Both the position numbers and the translations under genes were made by a program. DNA of 64,000 nucleotides from Acidovorax sp. KKS102 (GTDB lineage Bacteria; Pseudomonadota; Gammaproteobacteria; Burkholderiales; Burkholderiaceae_C), in NCBI RefSeq assembly GCF_000302535.1, contig NC_018708.1, positions 3,224,001 to 3,288,000 of the forward strand, written 5' to 3'. Below, one piece after another: positions 9,831-18,226 of this stretch; within the stretch, counting starts at the first letter, position 1; every line of letters starts with the position of its first letter. The notes under the pieces are model-generated. The model did no database searches, was not told where the DNA came from, and saw only the letters and a program-made list of their open reading frames with translations.

Positions 9831-11111
9831 CTACATGCCGCGCCGCTCGCGCGCGCGATAGACCTCGATGGTACCCACACCCGGCGCCTGGTTGCCCCAG
9901 CTGTTGCGCACAAAGGTGGTCACCGCCGCCACTTCTTCGTCCGACAGGGTCTGCTGAAACGGCGGCATGCCATGCGGACGCGGGTTGCCTGCCGTGGCGG
10001 GCAGGTAGCCGCCCTGCAGCACCACGCGCACCAGATTGGTCGGGTCGGCCAAGGTGACGGCGCGGTTGCCCGCCAGCGCCGGGAACGCGCCGGGCTCGCC
10101 CTGCCCCCGGTCGCCGTGGCACTGTGCGCACTGCTGCTCGTACACCTTGCCGCCCCGTGCCATTGCGCTGGCAGGCGGCGGGGCTACGGAGGCGGGCGCC
10201 TTGTGATCCTGCTGCGGCAGGGCTTGCAGGTAGACGGCCATGGCGCGCGCATCGGCGTCGCTCAGGTACTGCGTGCTGCGGAACACCACCTCGGCCATGG
10301 GGCCCAGTACCGAGCCCTGCGGGGCCACACCGGTTTTGAGCAGCGCCACCACGTCATCGGTACGCCATTCCTTCACGCCCGCCTCGTGCGCCGCATTGAG
10401 CGCCGGGGCATACCAGTTCTGCACCGGAATCAGGCCGCCAGTGAAGGCCTTGGCGTCCGATGTCGCGCCCAGTGCATTGCGCGGCGTGTGGCAGGCGGTG
10501 CAGTGGCCCAGGCCGTTGACCAGATAGGCGCCCCGGTTGTATTCGGCCGTCTGCGTGGGTTCGGCGGCGGGCACTCCGGGTGCAAAAAACAGCGCACGCC
10601 ATACCGCCAAGGCCGCCTGCGTGTTGTACGGAAAACGCAGCGCGTGGGCGCGGTTGGCGTCTGGCGCAGCGGGCAGGCTTTGCAGATAGGCAAAGATGGC
10701 GTCCGAATCCTCGCGCGTCACCTGCGTGTAGTTGGGGTACGGAAACGCCGGGTACAGCAGCCGCCCGTCCTTGCTGCGGCCATGGTGCATGGCGCGCCAG
10801 AACTCGGCCGAGGTCCAGCTGCCAATGCCTTGCGCTTTGTCGGGCGTGAGGTTGGAGCTGTGCACCACGCCAAACGGCGTCTCGATACCGCGACCGCCCG
10901 CAAACGGCGCGCCGCCTGGGGTCGTGTGGCAGGCCATGCAGTTGCCAACGCGGGCCAGGTATTCGCCGCGCTGCACCAGTGCAGGCGTGGATTGCAGCGT
11001 CTCGGTGGCGGGCAGCGGCTCTTCGCCGCGCAGGTTCAGGGAGATCAGCGCTGCAGCAGCAATGCCCAAGCCGGCCAGAACGGAAGAAATCGTCCAAAGG
11101 ATGCGTTTCAT
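9831..11111 (-). CDS. Triheme cytochrome c (alcohol/gluconate dehydrogenase cytochrome-subunit type)
   Basis: A 426-residue protein starting MKRILWTISSVLAGL, a membrane anchor or uncleaved signal that puts the rest in the periplasm. Three C-x-x-C-H heme sites are visible: CMACH (about 58), CTACH (about 206) and CAQCH (about 333), each in its own cytochrome c domain. This three-domain layout is that of the cytochrome subunit of membrane-bound alcohol, aldehyde or gluconate dehydrogenases. No dehydrogenase subunit is encoded nearby, so its electron donor must be elsewhere. An upstream in-frame extension is rejected because it lacks signal-peptide character. It lies 14 bp after the diheme cytochrome gene, so the two are cotranscribed. 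Confidence 0.88.
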   Translation of the reverse strand: MKRILWTISSVLAGLGIAAAALISLNLRGEEPLPATETLQSTPALVQRGEYLARVGNCMACHTTPGGAPFAGGRGIETPFGVVHSSNLTPDKAQGIGSWTSAEFWRAMHHGRSKDGRLLYPAFPYPNYTQVTREDSDAIFAYLQSLPAAPDANRAHALRFPYNTQAALAVWRALFFAPGVPAAEPTQTAEYNRGAYLVNGLGHCTACHTPRNALGATSDAKAFTGGLIPVQNWYAPALNAAHEAGVKEWRTDDVVALLKTGVAPQGSVLGPMAEVVFRSTQYLSDADARAMAVYLQALPQQDHKAPASVAPPPASAMARGGKVYEQQCAQCHGDRGQGEPGAFPALAGNRAVTLADPTNLVRVVLQGGYLPATAGNPRPHGMPPFQQTLSDEEVAAVTTFVRNSWGNQAPGVGTIEVYRARERRGM

Positions 11112-11125
11112 CGGTGCATCCCTTC

Positions 11126-11938
11126 TCAGCGTGCAGCTGCAGCAGCGACGGGAACCTCCGCCACACCGCCGCAACGCGCCGGCATGGCGGCGGGCAGCGT
11201 GCGGGCCGGCTTGCCACCCGCCGCCACGGGCTGGGCGGCCAGCCAGGCCGAGACAGCGCTCACGTCATCGGGCGTGAGCTGGCGCGCAATGTCGGCCATG
11301 CAGTCGGGCACATGCGCGCGGCGCTGGCCGGTCTTCCAGGCACCCAGCTGGCTGTTGAGGTAGTCACGCGGCAGGCCCAGCAGGCCGGGGATGGACGGTG
11401 CCACCCCCGTCATGGCCGCACCGTGGCAGGCCACGCAGGCCGGGATGTTGCGCCCAACGTCACCCCGCTGCACCAGCACGCGCCCGCGCTCCAGCACGGC
11501 GGGTGGCACTTGCGGCGCAAGCGGCGGCGGGTACGGCAGGTCCTGCGCGGCAAAGTACTCAGCCATCTCGCGCAGGTAGTCGTCTGTCAGGTGCTCGATC
11601 AGGTACCCCATCTGCGGGTAGCTGCGCCGCCCATCGCGAAAGTTGAGCAACTGGTTGGTCAGGTAGCCCGCTGGCTTGCCCGCAATGCGCGGAAAGTAGC
11701 CATCGGGCGTGGCGCGGCCCTCTTTGCCATGGCAGGCGGTGCAGGCCAGCACGCGCGATGCCATGGACGACGCAGGCACCGTGGCCGCAGCGGATGCGGT
11801 GGCCACCGGCGCTGCAGGGGCGGTGGTGGGAGGCGCCGTCTGGGCCACGGCACCAGCGCTCAAGGCCAGCGCCAGCACGGCAGCGGCCGAAGGCAGGCAG
11901 ACAACGGGGCGCAGCAGGCTGCGCAAGCAATCGATCAT
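11126..11938 (-). CDS. Diheme c-type cytochrome (c4/c553-like)
   Basis: A 270-residue periplasmic cytochrome. A signal peptide (hydrophobic AAAVLALALSAGAVAQ) is followed by an Ala/Pro/Thr-rich linker, then two heme motifs, CTACHGKEG and CVACHGAAM. Typical class I contexts are IAGKPAGYLTNQL and IPGLLGLPRDYLNSQL, with candidate Met ligands after each. The duplicated layout resembles cytochrome c4. It is the first gene of a three-gene minus-strand unit (diheme, triheme, thioredoxin-like) and is transcribed away from a MocR-type regulator gene that starts 141 bp away, which may control it. Confidence 0.88.
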   Translation of the reverse strand: MIDCLRSLLRPVVCLPSAAAVLALALSAGAVAQTAPPTTAPAAPVATASAAATVPASSMASRVLACTACHGKEGRATPDGYFPRIAGKPAGYLTNQLLNFRDGRRSYPQMGYLIEHLTDDYLREMAEYFAAQDLPYPPPLAPQVPPAVLERGRVLVQRGDVGRNIPACVACHGAAMTGVAPSIPGLLGLPRDYLNSQLGAWKTGQRRAHVPDCMADIARQLTPDDVSAVSAWLAAQPVAAGGKPARTLPAAMPARCGGVAEVPVAAAAAR

Positions 11939-12016
11939 GGCTTTTTATCTCTGGAGAAACTGTCGGTGGGCGTACGCCCACACAGTCCGCCACTCTACGC
12001 CCGACCATAAAAACAG

Positions 12017-12063
12017 TACAGATTCAGTTTCGAGTTAAAAATACAGATCAGTTTGCCCTGTAT
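12017..12063. promoter_or_regulatory. Candidate MocR operator: direct plus inverted TACAG repeats
   Basis: Two near-identical direct repeats, TACAGATTCAGTTT (12017-12030) and TACAGATCAGTTTG (12042-12055), are spaced 25 bp. The second is also half of a perfect inverted repeat, ATACAG-N11-CTGTAT (12041-12063). They lie in the divergent region between the diheme cytochrome and MocR genes, about 17 bp before the regulator ATG. MocR/PdxR proteins are known to bind direct repeats near their own promoters; assignment here is inference. Confidence 0.55.
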
Positions 12064-12079
12064 CAACCTCGCCCCGCCC

Positions 12080-13537
12080 ATGAAGCGCTACGAACGCCAC
12101 GCTGACGCCATCGCCCAGCTCATCCACAGCGGCGCGCTGCGCCCCGGCGACCGCGTGCCCTCGGTGCGCGAGGCCAGCCGCACACGGGGCATCAGCCCGT
12201 CCACCGTGTTCGAGGCGTACTACCTGCTGGAGGCCCAGGGCCTGATCCACGCCCGCCCGCGCTCGGGCTACTACGTCAGCACCCGGCTGCCCGGCGCCGC
12301 CGAGGCCCGCCCGGCCGAGCCCCAGCCCTCCCAGCCCGCAGTCACCTCCACCGAGGTGGCTATCAGCGACCTGGTGTTCGAGGTGCTGGGTCTGGCGCGC
12401 GACCGCGACCTGGTGCCCTTAGGCTCGGCCTTTCCGGGGCTGGAGCTGTTTCCGCTGGAGCGCCTGGCGCGGTGCCTTGCCAGCGGCATGCGCAAGCTCG
12501 ACCCGTGGAACATCGTGCAAAGCCTGCCACCCGGCGACGAACGCCTGCGCCAGCAGATCGCGCTGCGCTACGGCGTACACGGCATGGCGGTGGACGTGGA
12601 AGAAATCATCATCACCAACGGCGCCATGGAGGCCCTCAACCTCTGCCTGGAGGCCGTCACCCAGCCCGGCGACGTGGTGGTGGTCGAATCGCCCACCTTC
12701 TACGCCGCGCTGCAGGCACTGGAGCGGCTGAACCTGCAGGCGCTGGAAATCGCCACCCACCCGCGCGATGGCATTGACCTGACCGCGCTGGCCGAGGCGC
12801 TGGAGCGCCAGTCCTCGCACAAGCCCCACCAGCCCATCAAGGCCTGCTGGCTCATGCCCAGCTTTCAGAACCCCCTGGGCAGCCTGATGCCCGAGGGCAA
12901 AAAACGCGAACTGGTCGCCCTGCTCGCCCGCCACGGCATACCGCTGATCGAAGACGATGTGTATGGCGAGCTGCACTTTGGCCCCCAGCGGCCGCCGCCT
13001 GCCAAGGCGTTTGATACCGAGGGGCTGGTGATGCACTGCAGCTCGTTCAGCAAAAGCCTGGCGCCCGGCTACCGCGTGGGCTGGGTGGCAGCGGGCCGCC
13101 AAGCCACAGCGGTGCAGCGGCTCAAGCTGATGACCACGCTCTCGGCCGCCACGCCGTCGCAGCAGGCGTTGTCCGAATACCTGGCCCAGGGCGGCTACGA
13201 CCGGCACCTGCGCGCCCTGCGCCGCAGCCTGGAACAACAACAGGCGATTGCCCTGGCGGCCGTGGCGCAGCACTTCCCGCCCAGCACCCGCGTGTCGCAG
13301 CCTGAGGGGGGGTACTTTTTGTGGGTGGAACTGCCACCCCAGGTGAATGCGCTGGAGCTGCACCGCCTGGCACTGCAGCAGGGCATCAGCCTGGCGCCGG
13401 GGCAGATCTTCTCGGCCGACCAGCGGTTTGCGCACTGCGTGCGCATCAACTACGGGCATCCGGCGCAGGGGCGGCTGGAGGCCGCGCTGGCCACCGTGGG
13501 CCAACTGGCCACGGATTTGGCGACAGCCGTTCCGTAG
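12080..13537 (+). CDS. MocR/PdxR-type GntR regulator with aminotransferase-like domain
   Basis: A 485-residue fusion. Residues 1-70 form a GntR winged helix (GALRPGDRVPSVREASRTRG, SPSTVFEAYYLLEAQGLI). The remainder is a fold-type I aminotransferase-like domain with TNGAMEALNLCLEAV, the Asp-Asp-x-Tyr loop EDDVYGELHF and the PLP lysine in SSFSKSLAPGYRVGW. Proteins of this class usually sense PLP or amino-acid derivatives and have no catalytic role. The ATG at 12080 is preferred to the ATG 27 bp upstream because it gives the family N-terminus (KRYERHADAIAQLI). It is divergent from the cytochrome operon with a repeat-rich intergenic region. Confidence 0.92.
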   Translation: MKRYERHADAIAQLIHSGALRPGDRVPSVREASRTRGISPSTVFEAYYLLEAQGLIHARPRSGYYVSTRLPGAAEARPAEPQPSQPAVTSTEVAISDLVFEVLGLARDRDLVPLGSAFPGLELFPLERLARCLASGMRKLDPWNIVQSLPPGDERLRQQIALRYGVHGMAVDVEEIIITNGAMEALNLCLEAVTQPGDVVVVESPTFYAALQALERLNLQALEIATHPRDGIDLTALAEALERQSSHKPHQPIKACWLMPSFQNPLGSLMPEGKKRELVALLARHGIPLIEDDVYGELHFGPQRPPPAKAFDTEGLVMHCSSFSKSLAPGYRVGWVAAGRQATAVQRLKLMTTLSAATPSQQALSEYLAQGGYDRHLRALRRSLEQQQAIALAAVAQHFPPSTRVSQPEGGYFLWVELPPQVNALELHRLALQQGISLAPGQIFSADQRFAHCVRINYGHPAQGRLEAALATVGQLATDLATAVP

Positions 13538-13569
13538 AGCGCAGCAAAGACAAAATAACTATCAAAAAC

Positions 13570-13600
13570 GATAGCATGAAAGGCATACGGATGTAGCGCT
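13570..13600 (+). repeat. 31-bp dispersed repeat, copy 3
   Basis: Reads GATAGCA-N6-GCATA-N6-TAGCGCT, 30 bp downstream of the mocR-type gene. The rest of the 324-bp gap 13538-13861 shows no gene or other clear signal. Confidence 0.75.
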
Positions 13601-13861
13601 TAGGCCCATTTCCATCAAAACCCTGGCATCCGCACACGGCGCGCGGCCCTGGCGCCACTTGACCGCGTTACCCCCGCCAGCCCACACCGCGCCAGCCTTG
13701 CACCACGCTGACACCTCACCCACCACGTTGGAAAGGCCCAACCTCGGGTTCTCCCGCAGCAGGCATGGCGCTTGCAGCGGCATACTGGCGCCCGCTCGCA
13801 CCCCGGGCAATGCACCACGGCGGCCCACCCGCCCCGCCCCCTAACCCCAACGCCCAGCACC

Positions 13862-14218
13862 ATGGCCGCACCCCAGCATGTACCGTTTGTGATGGTGGAA
13901 GACGAAGACGACTGGGTGGTCTCGTTCGCCCTGGGCCCGCAAGGTGCCGACCGCCTCACCCTGGTGCGTACCCCCCACCTCGAATTCATGCTGCGGCCCG
14001 AGCAACGCGGCGTATCCGTCGGCGCCGAGGCCGGCCAGCGCCCCGCCCTGCTGGTGGCGGTGCAATGGGGCCACAAATGTGTGGACGTGGTATCCACCGC
14101 CAAGCGCTACAGCCTGGACATCAGCAAGGTGGACAAAGCCACCCGCAACGCGGCGCTAAGCCTGCTGGGCAAGATGAATTTTGACCAGCGGTTTCAGCTG
14201 GCTGACGGCTACCCTTGA
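13862..14218 (+). CDS. Conserved-looking hypothetical protein
   Basis: A 118-residue protein of unknown function starting MAAPQHVPFVMVEDEDDW. It looks like a compact soluble alpha/beta domain (LTLVRTPHLEFMLRPEQRG, VQWGHKCVDVVSTAKRYSLD, ending in a helical segment) with no signal peptide or membrane segment. Balanced amino-acid composition and an ordered pattern of hydrophobic positions support real coding. The upstream in-frame extension is low-complexity Pro/Arg and is rejected. It stands alone. Confidence 0.65.
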   Translation: MAAPQHVPFVMVEDEDDWVVSFALGPQGADRLTLVRTPHLEFMLRPEQRGVSVGAEAGQRPALLVAVQWGHKCVDVVSTAKRYSLDISKVDKATRNAALSLLGKMNFDQRFQLADGYP

Positions 14219-14460
14219 CTGCCTTCCTCCGGCAGCCCTGGTTGCCCCAGTGGACGCACGGGCTGTGCTGATCCACGCAGATGTGGCCCGCAGCGCGGCC
14301 CACCAATTCGCGCATAAGCCCCGTACCCGCGCCAAGTCACGCCTGGCCCCTGGCGCACATCGATGGGCTCGCGGTGTCGCGCCAGCACCATCCTGTCGGG
14401 CCGCATCCTGGCTACTCGCATGCTGGTGGCGCCCAGGTCGGCGCCAATCACCACGCCCGG
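14209..14460 (-). pseudogene. Remnant of a ROK-family sugar kinase/regulator
   Basis: On the minus strand GVVIGADLGATSMRVARM followed by VLARHREPIDVRQGPG matches the phosphate-1 motif and following strand of ROK kinases. The frame then breaks: continuation (about LARVRGL, then MRELVGRAAGH) needs two shifts of frame within 40 bp, after which similarity is lost. Only about 80 codons of a roughly 300-residue family remain. The surrounding 14219-14751 holds no intact gene. Confidence 0.45.
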
Positions 14461-14751
14461 GGCTTCGGCACGCCGCCCGCCAGAAGACTCCTGCAGGCCC
14501 ACCTAGTCCAGCAAAAGTGACACAGCCGAAGGTGGTCCTGCGTCGGAGGGCACACATCAGTGGCCGGTCTCTGGGCAATGGATGAGCAGCGCACGGCTTG
14601 AGACCGCTCCGGCTCACCACCTCCCGAGCCCATAGTGCAAGCCATCGGCCGGCTGCCCCAGCCAGCACCGCATGGCGTTGCACGCCACTGCGAGCACCAT
14701 CGCCCGGAGCCAACCACGCTGTACTGACTCGTGCAGCAACAAGCAGCCGGA

Positions 14752-15651
14752 TCAGGCCGCCAACTGCACCTGGTTGCGGCCTTTGGCCTTGGCCGCGTAG
14801 AGTGCGGCGTCGGCGCGTGCGAAGAGATCGGGCAGCGAGGCCTGGAGGCCGGCCGACCGCACCGCCAGACCGAAGCTGGCGCTCAGGTTCAATATGCTGC
14901 CATCGGGCAGGTGCAGCGGCTGCTGCTGCAGGGCCTGACGCATGCGCTCGGCCAGGGACAGCGCCGCCTGGTCATCGCAATCGGGCAACAGCGCGATGAA
15001 CTCCTCGCCGCCATAGCGGGCCAGCAGATCGCCACTGCGCAGCTGCGCCTGCGCGATTTGTGCCACATGTTGCAGCACCTGATCGCCGGTCTCGTGGCCA
15101 TGCTGATCGTTGATGCGCTTGAAATGGTCTAAATCGAACAGCAGCAGCGCCAGCGGCCAACGGTGGCGTTCGGACTGGGCCAGCTGGGCCGGCGCCAGAT
15201 CGTCAAAGGCGCGGCGGTTCATGAGCCCGGTCAGATGGTCGCGGTGGCTGAGCTGGCGCAGCTCGGTGATCAGGGTCTGGCGCTCGGCCTCCAGCTCCTG
15301 GGTCCGTTGCAGGCTGGCCTGCAATGCATGTACTGCGGCCTGCAGCTCGCCGATCTCGTCGCTGCGCTGGATGACGGGCAGCTGCTGGTTCAGCTGGCCT
15401 CGCATCAGCTCCACCATGTGCCGGGTGCTGAGCAGCAACGGCGACAGCACACGGCGACGCAGCGTGATGAACACGCCGACCTCCAGCGCCAAGATACAGC
15501 AGCCGATCAGCGCGTTAACGCGCAGCCGCTGCCAGGCTGCTGCCACCTCCGCAAGTGCCTGTTCACGGCCGACCTCGTGCAGCGTGTCGCGCAGCTCGAC
15601 GATGCTGCGCATCGCCGGGACATAACGGGAGACAAACTGAGCCGAATCCAT
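14752..15651 (-). CDS. Diguanylate cyclase, C-terminal half of an amber-split gene
   Basis: 299 codons encoding the end of a periplasmic domain, a membrane segment (VNALIGCCILALEVGVFITL), a HAMP-like linker (LLLSTRHMVELMRGQL, EIGELQAAVHALQ) and a complete GGDEF domain: DHLTGLMNRRAFDD, FDLDHFKRINDQHGHETGD, active site RYGGEEFIALLPD, ending ARADAALYAAKAKGRNQV. The GG(E)EF site is intact, so c-di-GMP synthesis is possible if expressed. Its ATG (15651) is in the same frame as the preceding gene half, separated only by TAG and one Gly codon, so this was one gene of about 578 codons. Residual expression would need readthrough or re-initiation. Confidence 0.85.
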   Translation of the reverse strand: MDSAQFVSRYVPAMRSIVELRDTLHEVGREQALAEVAAAWQRLRVNALIGCCILALEVGVFITLRRRVLSPLLLSTRHMVELMRGQLNQQLPVIQRSDEIGELQAAVHALQASLQRTQELEAERQTLITELRQLSHRDHLTGLMNRRAFDDLAPAQLAQSERHRWPLALLLFDLDHFKRINDQHGHETGDQVLQHVAQIAQAQLRSGDLLARYGGEEFIALLPDCDDQAALSLAERMRQALQQQPLHLPDGSILNLSASFGLAVRSAGLQASLPDLFARADAALYAAKAKGRNQVQLAA

Positions 15652-15654
15652 GCC

Positions 15655-16488
15655 CTAGGGCTGACCGGCCAGGCCGCGGGCGGTAATCTCGGCGATGAAG
15701 GGCAGGCCCTGACCGAAATAGCGTTCCTGCTGGGTCTGCAGCGCGGCATCGATGCGCGGGTCGGACAGGCTGGTGCGCGCCTTCACGTCCAGCAGGGCCT
15801 TGAGCTGCTCAATGCGGCCGAGCAGGCGGGGAATGCCGTCACGCTCTTGCGGGCCGAGCGGCGAGCCGCTAGCCAGCGGCGCGGTGAATTGCGAGCCTAG
15901 GCGGCCGGCATGCTCGCGCAGCTCGGTCGCGTAGCGCGCGCCGACCAGCGGCAGCGACAGACTGGGGTGGATACGCTCGGCGCTGGCCGACAGCAGGGTG
16001 ACCGTCTCCAGCACCGTATCGACGACCCCAAACATCTGGTCGATGACCTGCCGGGTGCTGCGCTTGTCGACGGCCGCGCGCTCGGCATGCGGTAGTGCCG
16101 CCACGCGTTCGAGCTCCTGCCGTGCCGCCTGCATCTGCGCGCGCGCCCGCTCCAGCACAGGCAGAGCGGTCTGCAGCTCAGCCTCCTCGCGTCGGCGCAG
16201 CCGCGTCAGCGCTACATCGAAGGCAGCATCGGTTGCCTGTTGGAACTGCGTCAGGCGCTGGCGCAACGCGTCCGAGGGCGGGTAGTTAAGTACCGGGATG
16301 GCTGGGCCGCGCTCAGCCGATGCGTGTTCGGCGACCTGCATGGCCGAGTAGGCCAACTCCATCGCCTCCAGACCGGATTCAGCGCGGCGCACGCCCTGCC
16401 AGTCCGTCCACATCGTGCGCACCAGCATCAAGGAGACCAGACCGAGCAGCAGCACGGTGGTGCAAAGAAAAAGACGGATCAGGCGCAT
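15655..16488 (-). CDS. Membrane sensor half of the amber-split diguanylate cyclase
   Basis: 277 codons starting MRLIRLFLCTTVLLLGLVSL, an N-terminal membrane helix, then a periplasmic mostly helical sensor region with coiled-coil character (RRREEAELQTALPVLERARAQMQAARQ). It ends ITARGLAGQP at a TAG at 15657-15655. The GGDEF half continues in the same frame from 15651. The second membrane helix, HAMP and catalytic domains all lie beyond the stop, so this product alone would be a one-helix periplasmic protein with no output. Ligand unknown. Confidence 0.75.
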   Translation of the reverse strand: MRLIRLFLCTTVLLLGLVSLMLVRTMWTDWQGVRRAESGLEAMELAYSAMQVAEHASAERGPAIPVLNYPPSDALRQRLTQFQQATDAAFDVALTRLRRREEAELQTALPVLERARAQMQAARQELERVAALPHAERAAVDKRSTRQVIDQMFGVVDTVLETVTLLSASAERIHPSLSLPLVGARYATELREHAGRLGSQFTAPLASGSPLGPQERDGIPRLLGRIEQLKALLDVKARTSLSDPRIDAALQTQQERYFGQGLPFIAEITARGLAGQP

Positions 16489-16668
16489 GGTGGCAAATAT
16501 TGTCGGCGCTGCCGCTGCGCCTGTACTTGCGCATGCCGGCTATTTTTCCCGCCCAGCATGTTTTTCGCACCGTTCTCCTGCTCTCGGCTGCACTGTTTGT
16601 CACCGCCTGGCCGTGGCTCTAGGTAATTCCCTAAAGCGGCCCACACCACTACCCCGGTCGGCGGTCTT

Positions 16669-16827
16669 GTGCGGCGACACCCCATACCGCACCAGATGTT
16701 CCAGCTTGCCTTCAAGCGCGCAGTCTCTGCCGCAGGCATCAACAAGCCGGCCTTGCCAAATGCCCAACGCGACGCAATTGCGATGCACCTGCTGCGATCT
16801 GGCACCGACATCCGTACGGTGCAAGGT
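16669..16827 (+). pseudogene. Remnant of a tyrosine recombinase (integron-integrase-like C-terminus)
   Basis: The translated stretch FQLAFKRAVSAAGINKPALP then MHLLRSGTDIRTVQ matches the end of IntI-type tyrosine recombinases, whose usual sequence has an H-x-x-R-H box between these two blocks. Here that box is degraded to NAQRDAIA, so the catalytic His is lost. About 50 codons survive and the frame runs directly into the thioredoxin reductase-like remnant. Confidence 0.6.
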
Positions 16828-16840
16828 CCCCACGGCCCCA

Positions 16841-17023
16841 GGCATCCGCACCGATGCCAATACGATGACTATCGTGCCCGGCGTGTATGCCGCGGGCGAT
16901 CTGACGATGACGCGGCACAACGCCACGCTGGCGTCAACCGAAGGGGTGCTGGAGGGTATGGGGGAGTACCAAGCGCTGGTGTTTGGCAACCGAAAGGCGT
17001 GGGGACCAAGGCAAGGGGCCTGA
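16841..17023 (+). pseudogene. Remnant of a thioredoxin reductase-like flavoprotein C-terminus
   Basis: The translation GIRTDANTMTIVPGVYAAGD, then HNATLASTEGVLEG, matches the C-terminal FAD-binding signature of TrxB-like pyridine nucleotide-disulfide oxidoreductases (VPGV-x-AAGD). Only about 60 codons remain; the FAD and NADPH Rossmann folds and redox cysteines are absent. It abuts the recombinase remnant, so the two were joined by deletion. The rest of 16489-17190 has nothing recognisable. Confidence 0.55.
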
Positions 17024-17190
17024 CTCACCAGCGCCTGCGCGAGGCGCTTCATGCACGCATTGGAGGGGTGCGGGCAGACACCATGGTGGTGTATGCGCAA
17101 CGCCCTGCGATGCGGAGGGCGCGCGTTGGCAGGAGCGCTGTGCTGAACGGGAAAGGCGTCCTCGATGCGGCACCGTCCCCACCGCGCCGC

Positions 17191-17844
17191 TCAGGCCCGA
17201 GTCACCTGCTGCAACAGCGCATCAAAGTTGCCGTACAAGGCCTGACCACCCAGCACGCGGCGGCCGGTGGCGGCGTCGCCCACTGCGAGTTGTGGCACGC
17301 CTTGTGCGCCCAGGGCTTGCATGTCGGCCCGGGCGGCGGCCACGCGCTGCAGCATGGCGGCGCGCAGGGCGTCGGTGGGGTCGCGCACCAGGGTTGCAGC
17401 GGCGTGCAGGCCCAGGGTGCCCAGTACATCGGCCAGCACGGTGGGCGCTGTGGTGTCGCGCCCGTCCACGTAGCGTGCACGCTGAAAGGCCTGCAATACC
17501 TCCAGCTCGCGCACGGGCTCGGTCTGCGCCACGGCGGTGAGGGCCAGCGTGGCGTGGCCTGAGTCAAAACGCCCGGCGGGTTGGGCCAGCACCTGCTCGC
17601 GGTACGCCTGGCTGAATGGCTGGCCGGTGAGCTGCGCGATGCGCTGGTCGTTGGCCCAGGCGTAGCCGGCAAATTGCGCGTCCATGGGCCGGGCGCCGGG
17701 GCCTGCAAACAGGCCGGTGGGCGCCAGCACCACCTGCACGCCGGGCGTGGCCTGCAAGCGGGCCAGCACGGGTGCGGCGGCGTAGCACCAGCCGCACAGA
17801 GGGTCGAACAGGTACGTCACGGTGACGGTGGGCGTGGAGGACAT
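17191..17844 (-). CDS. DsbA/FrnE-like thioredoxin-fold protein
   Basis: A 217-residue DsbA-family protein with YLFDPLCGWCYAAAPVL at the N-terminus (redox cysteines 17 and 20), a long helical insertion, and a late GVPQLAVGD loop supplying the cis-Pro. There is no signal peptide, which places it in the cytoplasm and closer to the FrnE/2-hydroxychromene isomerase branch than to periplasmic DsbA. Its start follows the small helical gene stop by 3 bp, so it is the last gene of a three-gene operon behind the MBL-fold gene. Confidence 0.85.
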   Translation of the reverse strand: MSSTPTVTVTYLFDPLCGWCYAAAPVLARLQATPGVQVVLAPTGLFAGPGARPMDAQFAGYAWANDQRIAQLTGQPFSQAYREQVLAQPAGRFDSGHATLALTAVAQTEPVRELEVLQAFQRARYVDGRDTTAPTVLADVLGTLGLHAAATLVRDPTDALRAAMLQRVAAARADMQALGAQGVPQLAVGDAATGRRVLGGQALYGNFDALLQQVTRA

Positions 17845-17847
17845 GGA

Positions 17848-18177
17848 TCAGGGTCTCTCTTCAGAATCTTCAGGATCAGGCGGTGTGGCGGCGGCCGGTA
17901 CCGCTGCGGGTGCAGCCTGGGCAAGCTGGGTAAGGTGTGCGGCCAGCGCAGCTTCAAACGCTGCAATTTCTTCGGCCAGCGTGCCCCGGCTGCGGAAATG
18001 GCGGGCGGCGCGGTCGTACCAGTTTTCGGCGTCTTCCAGGTCGCCCTCTTGCAGGTGCAGGATGCCGTGCAGCCAGGCGCCGAGCATGGAGCCGTCGTGC
18101 TGCACCAGATCGTGCGCCGCATTCCAGCGCCCGGCGTGCAGGTGCTGCAGGACTTGTTGGAGCGGGTGCGTGGTCAC
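17848..18177 (-). CDS. Small helical (TPR-like) protein of unknown function
   Basis: 109 residues, predicted almost wholly helical: QQVLQHLHAGRWNAAHDLVQ, then LHLQEGDLEDAENWYDRAAR, which looks like one TPR unit, then a Pro/Ala/Glu-rich tail. No membrane segment or signal. It lies between the MBL-fold gene (49 bp upstream) and the DsbA-like gene (3 bp downstream), a spacing that implies cotranscription. Function not recognised. Confidence 0.7.
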   Translation of the reverse strand: MTTHPLQQVLQHLHAGRWNAAHDLVQHDGSMLGAWLHGILHLQEGDLEDAENWYDRAARHFRSRGTLAEEIAAFEAALAAHLTQLAQAAPAAVPAAATPPDPEDSEERP

Positions 18178-18226
18178 GATCTGGTTCCTTTCAACAACTT
18201 GCTTTGACAGCTTTCAACACGTCATC

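Noticed and set aside
14503-14751. Minus-strand peptide RAMVLAVACNAMRCWLGQPADG upstream of the ROK remnant (first 20 residues only considered)
   Set aside because: Looks faintly protein-like but is interrupted and matches no family I know.
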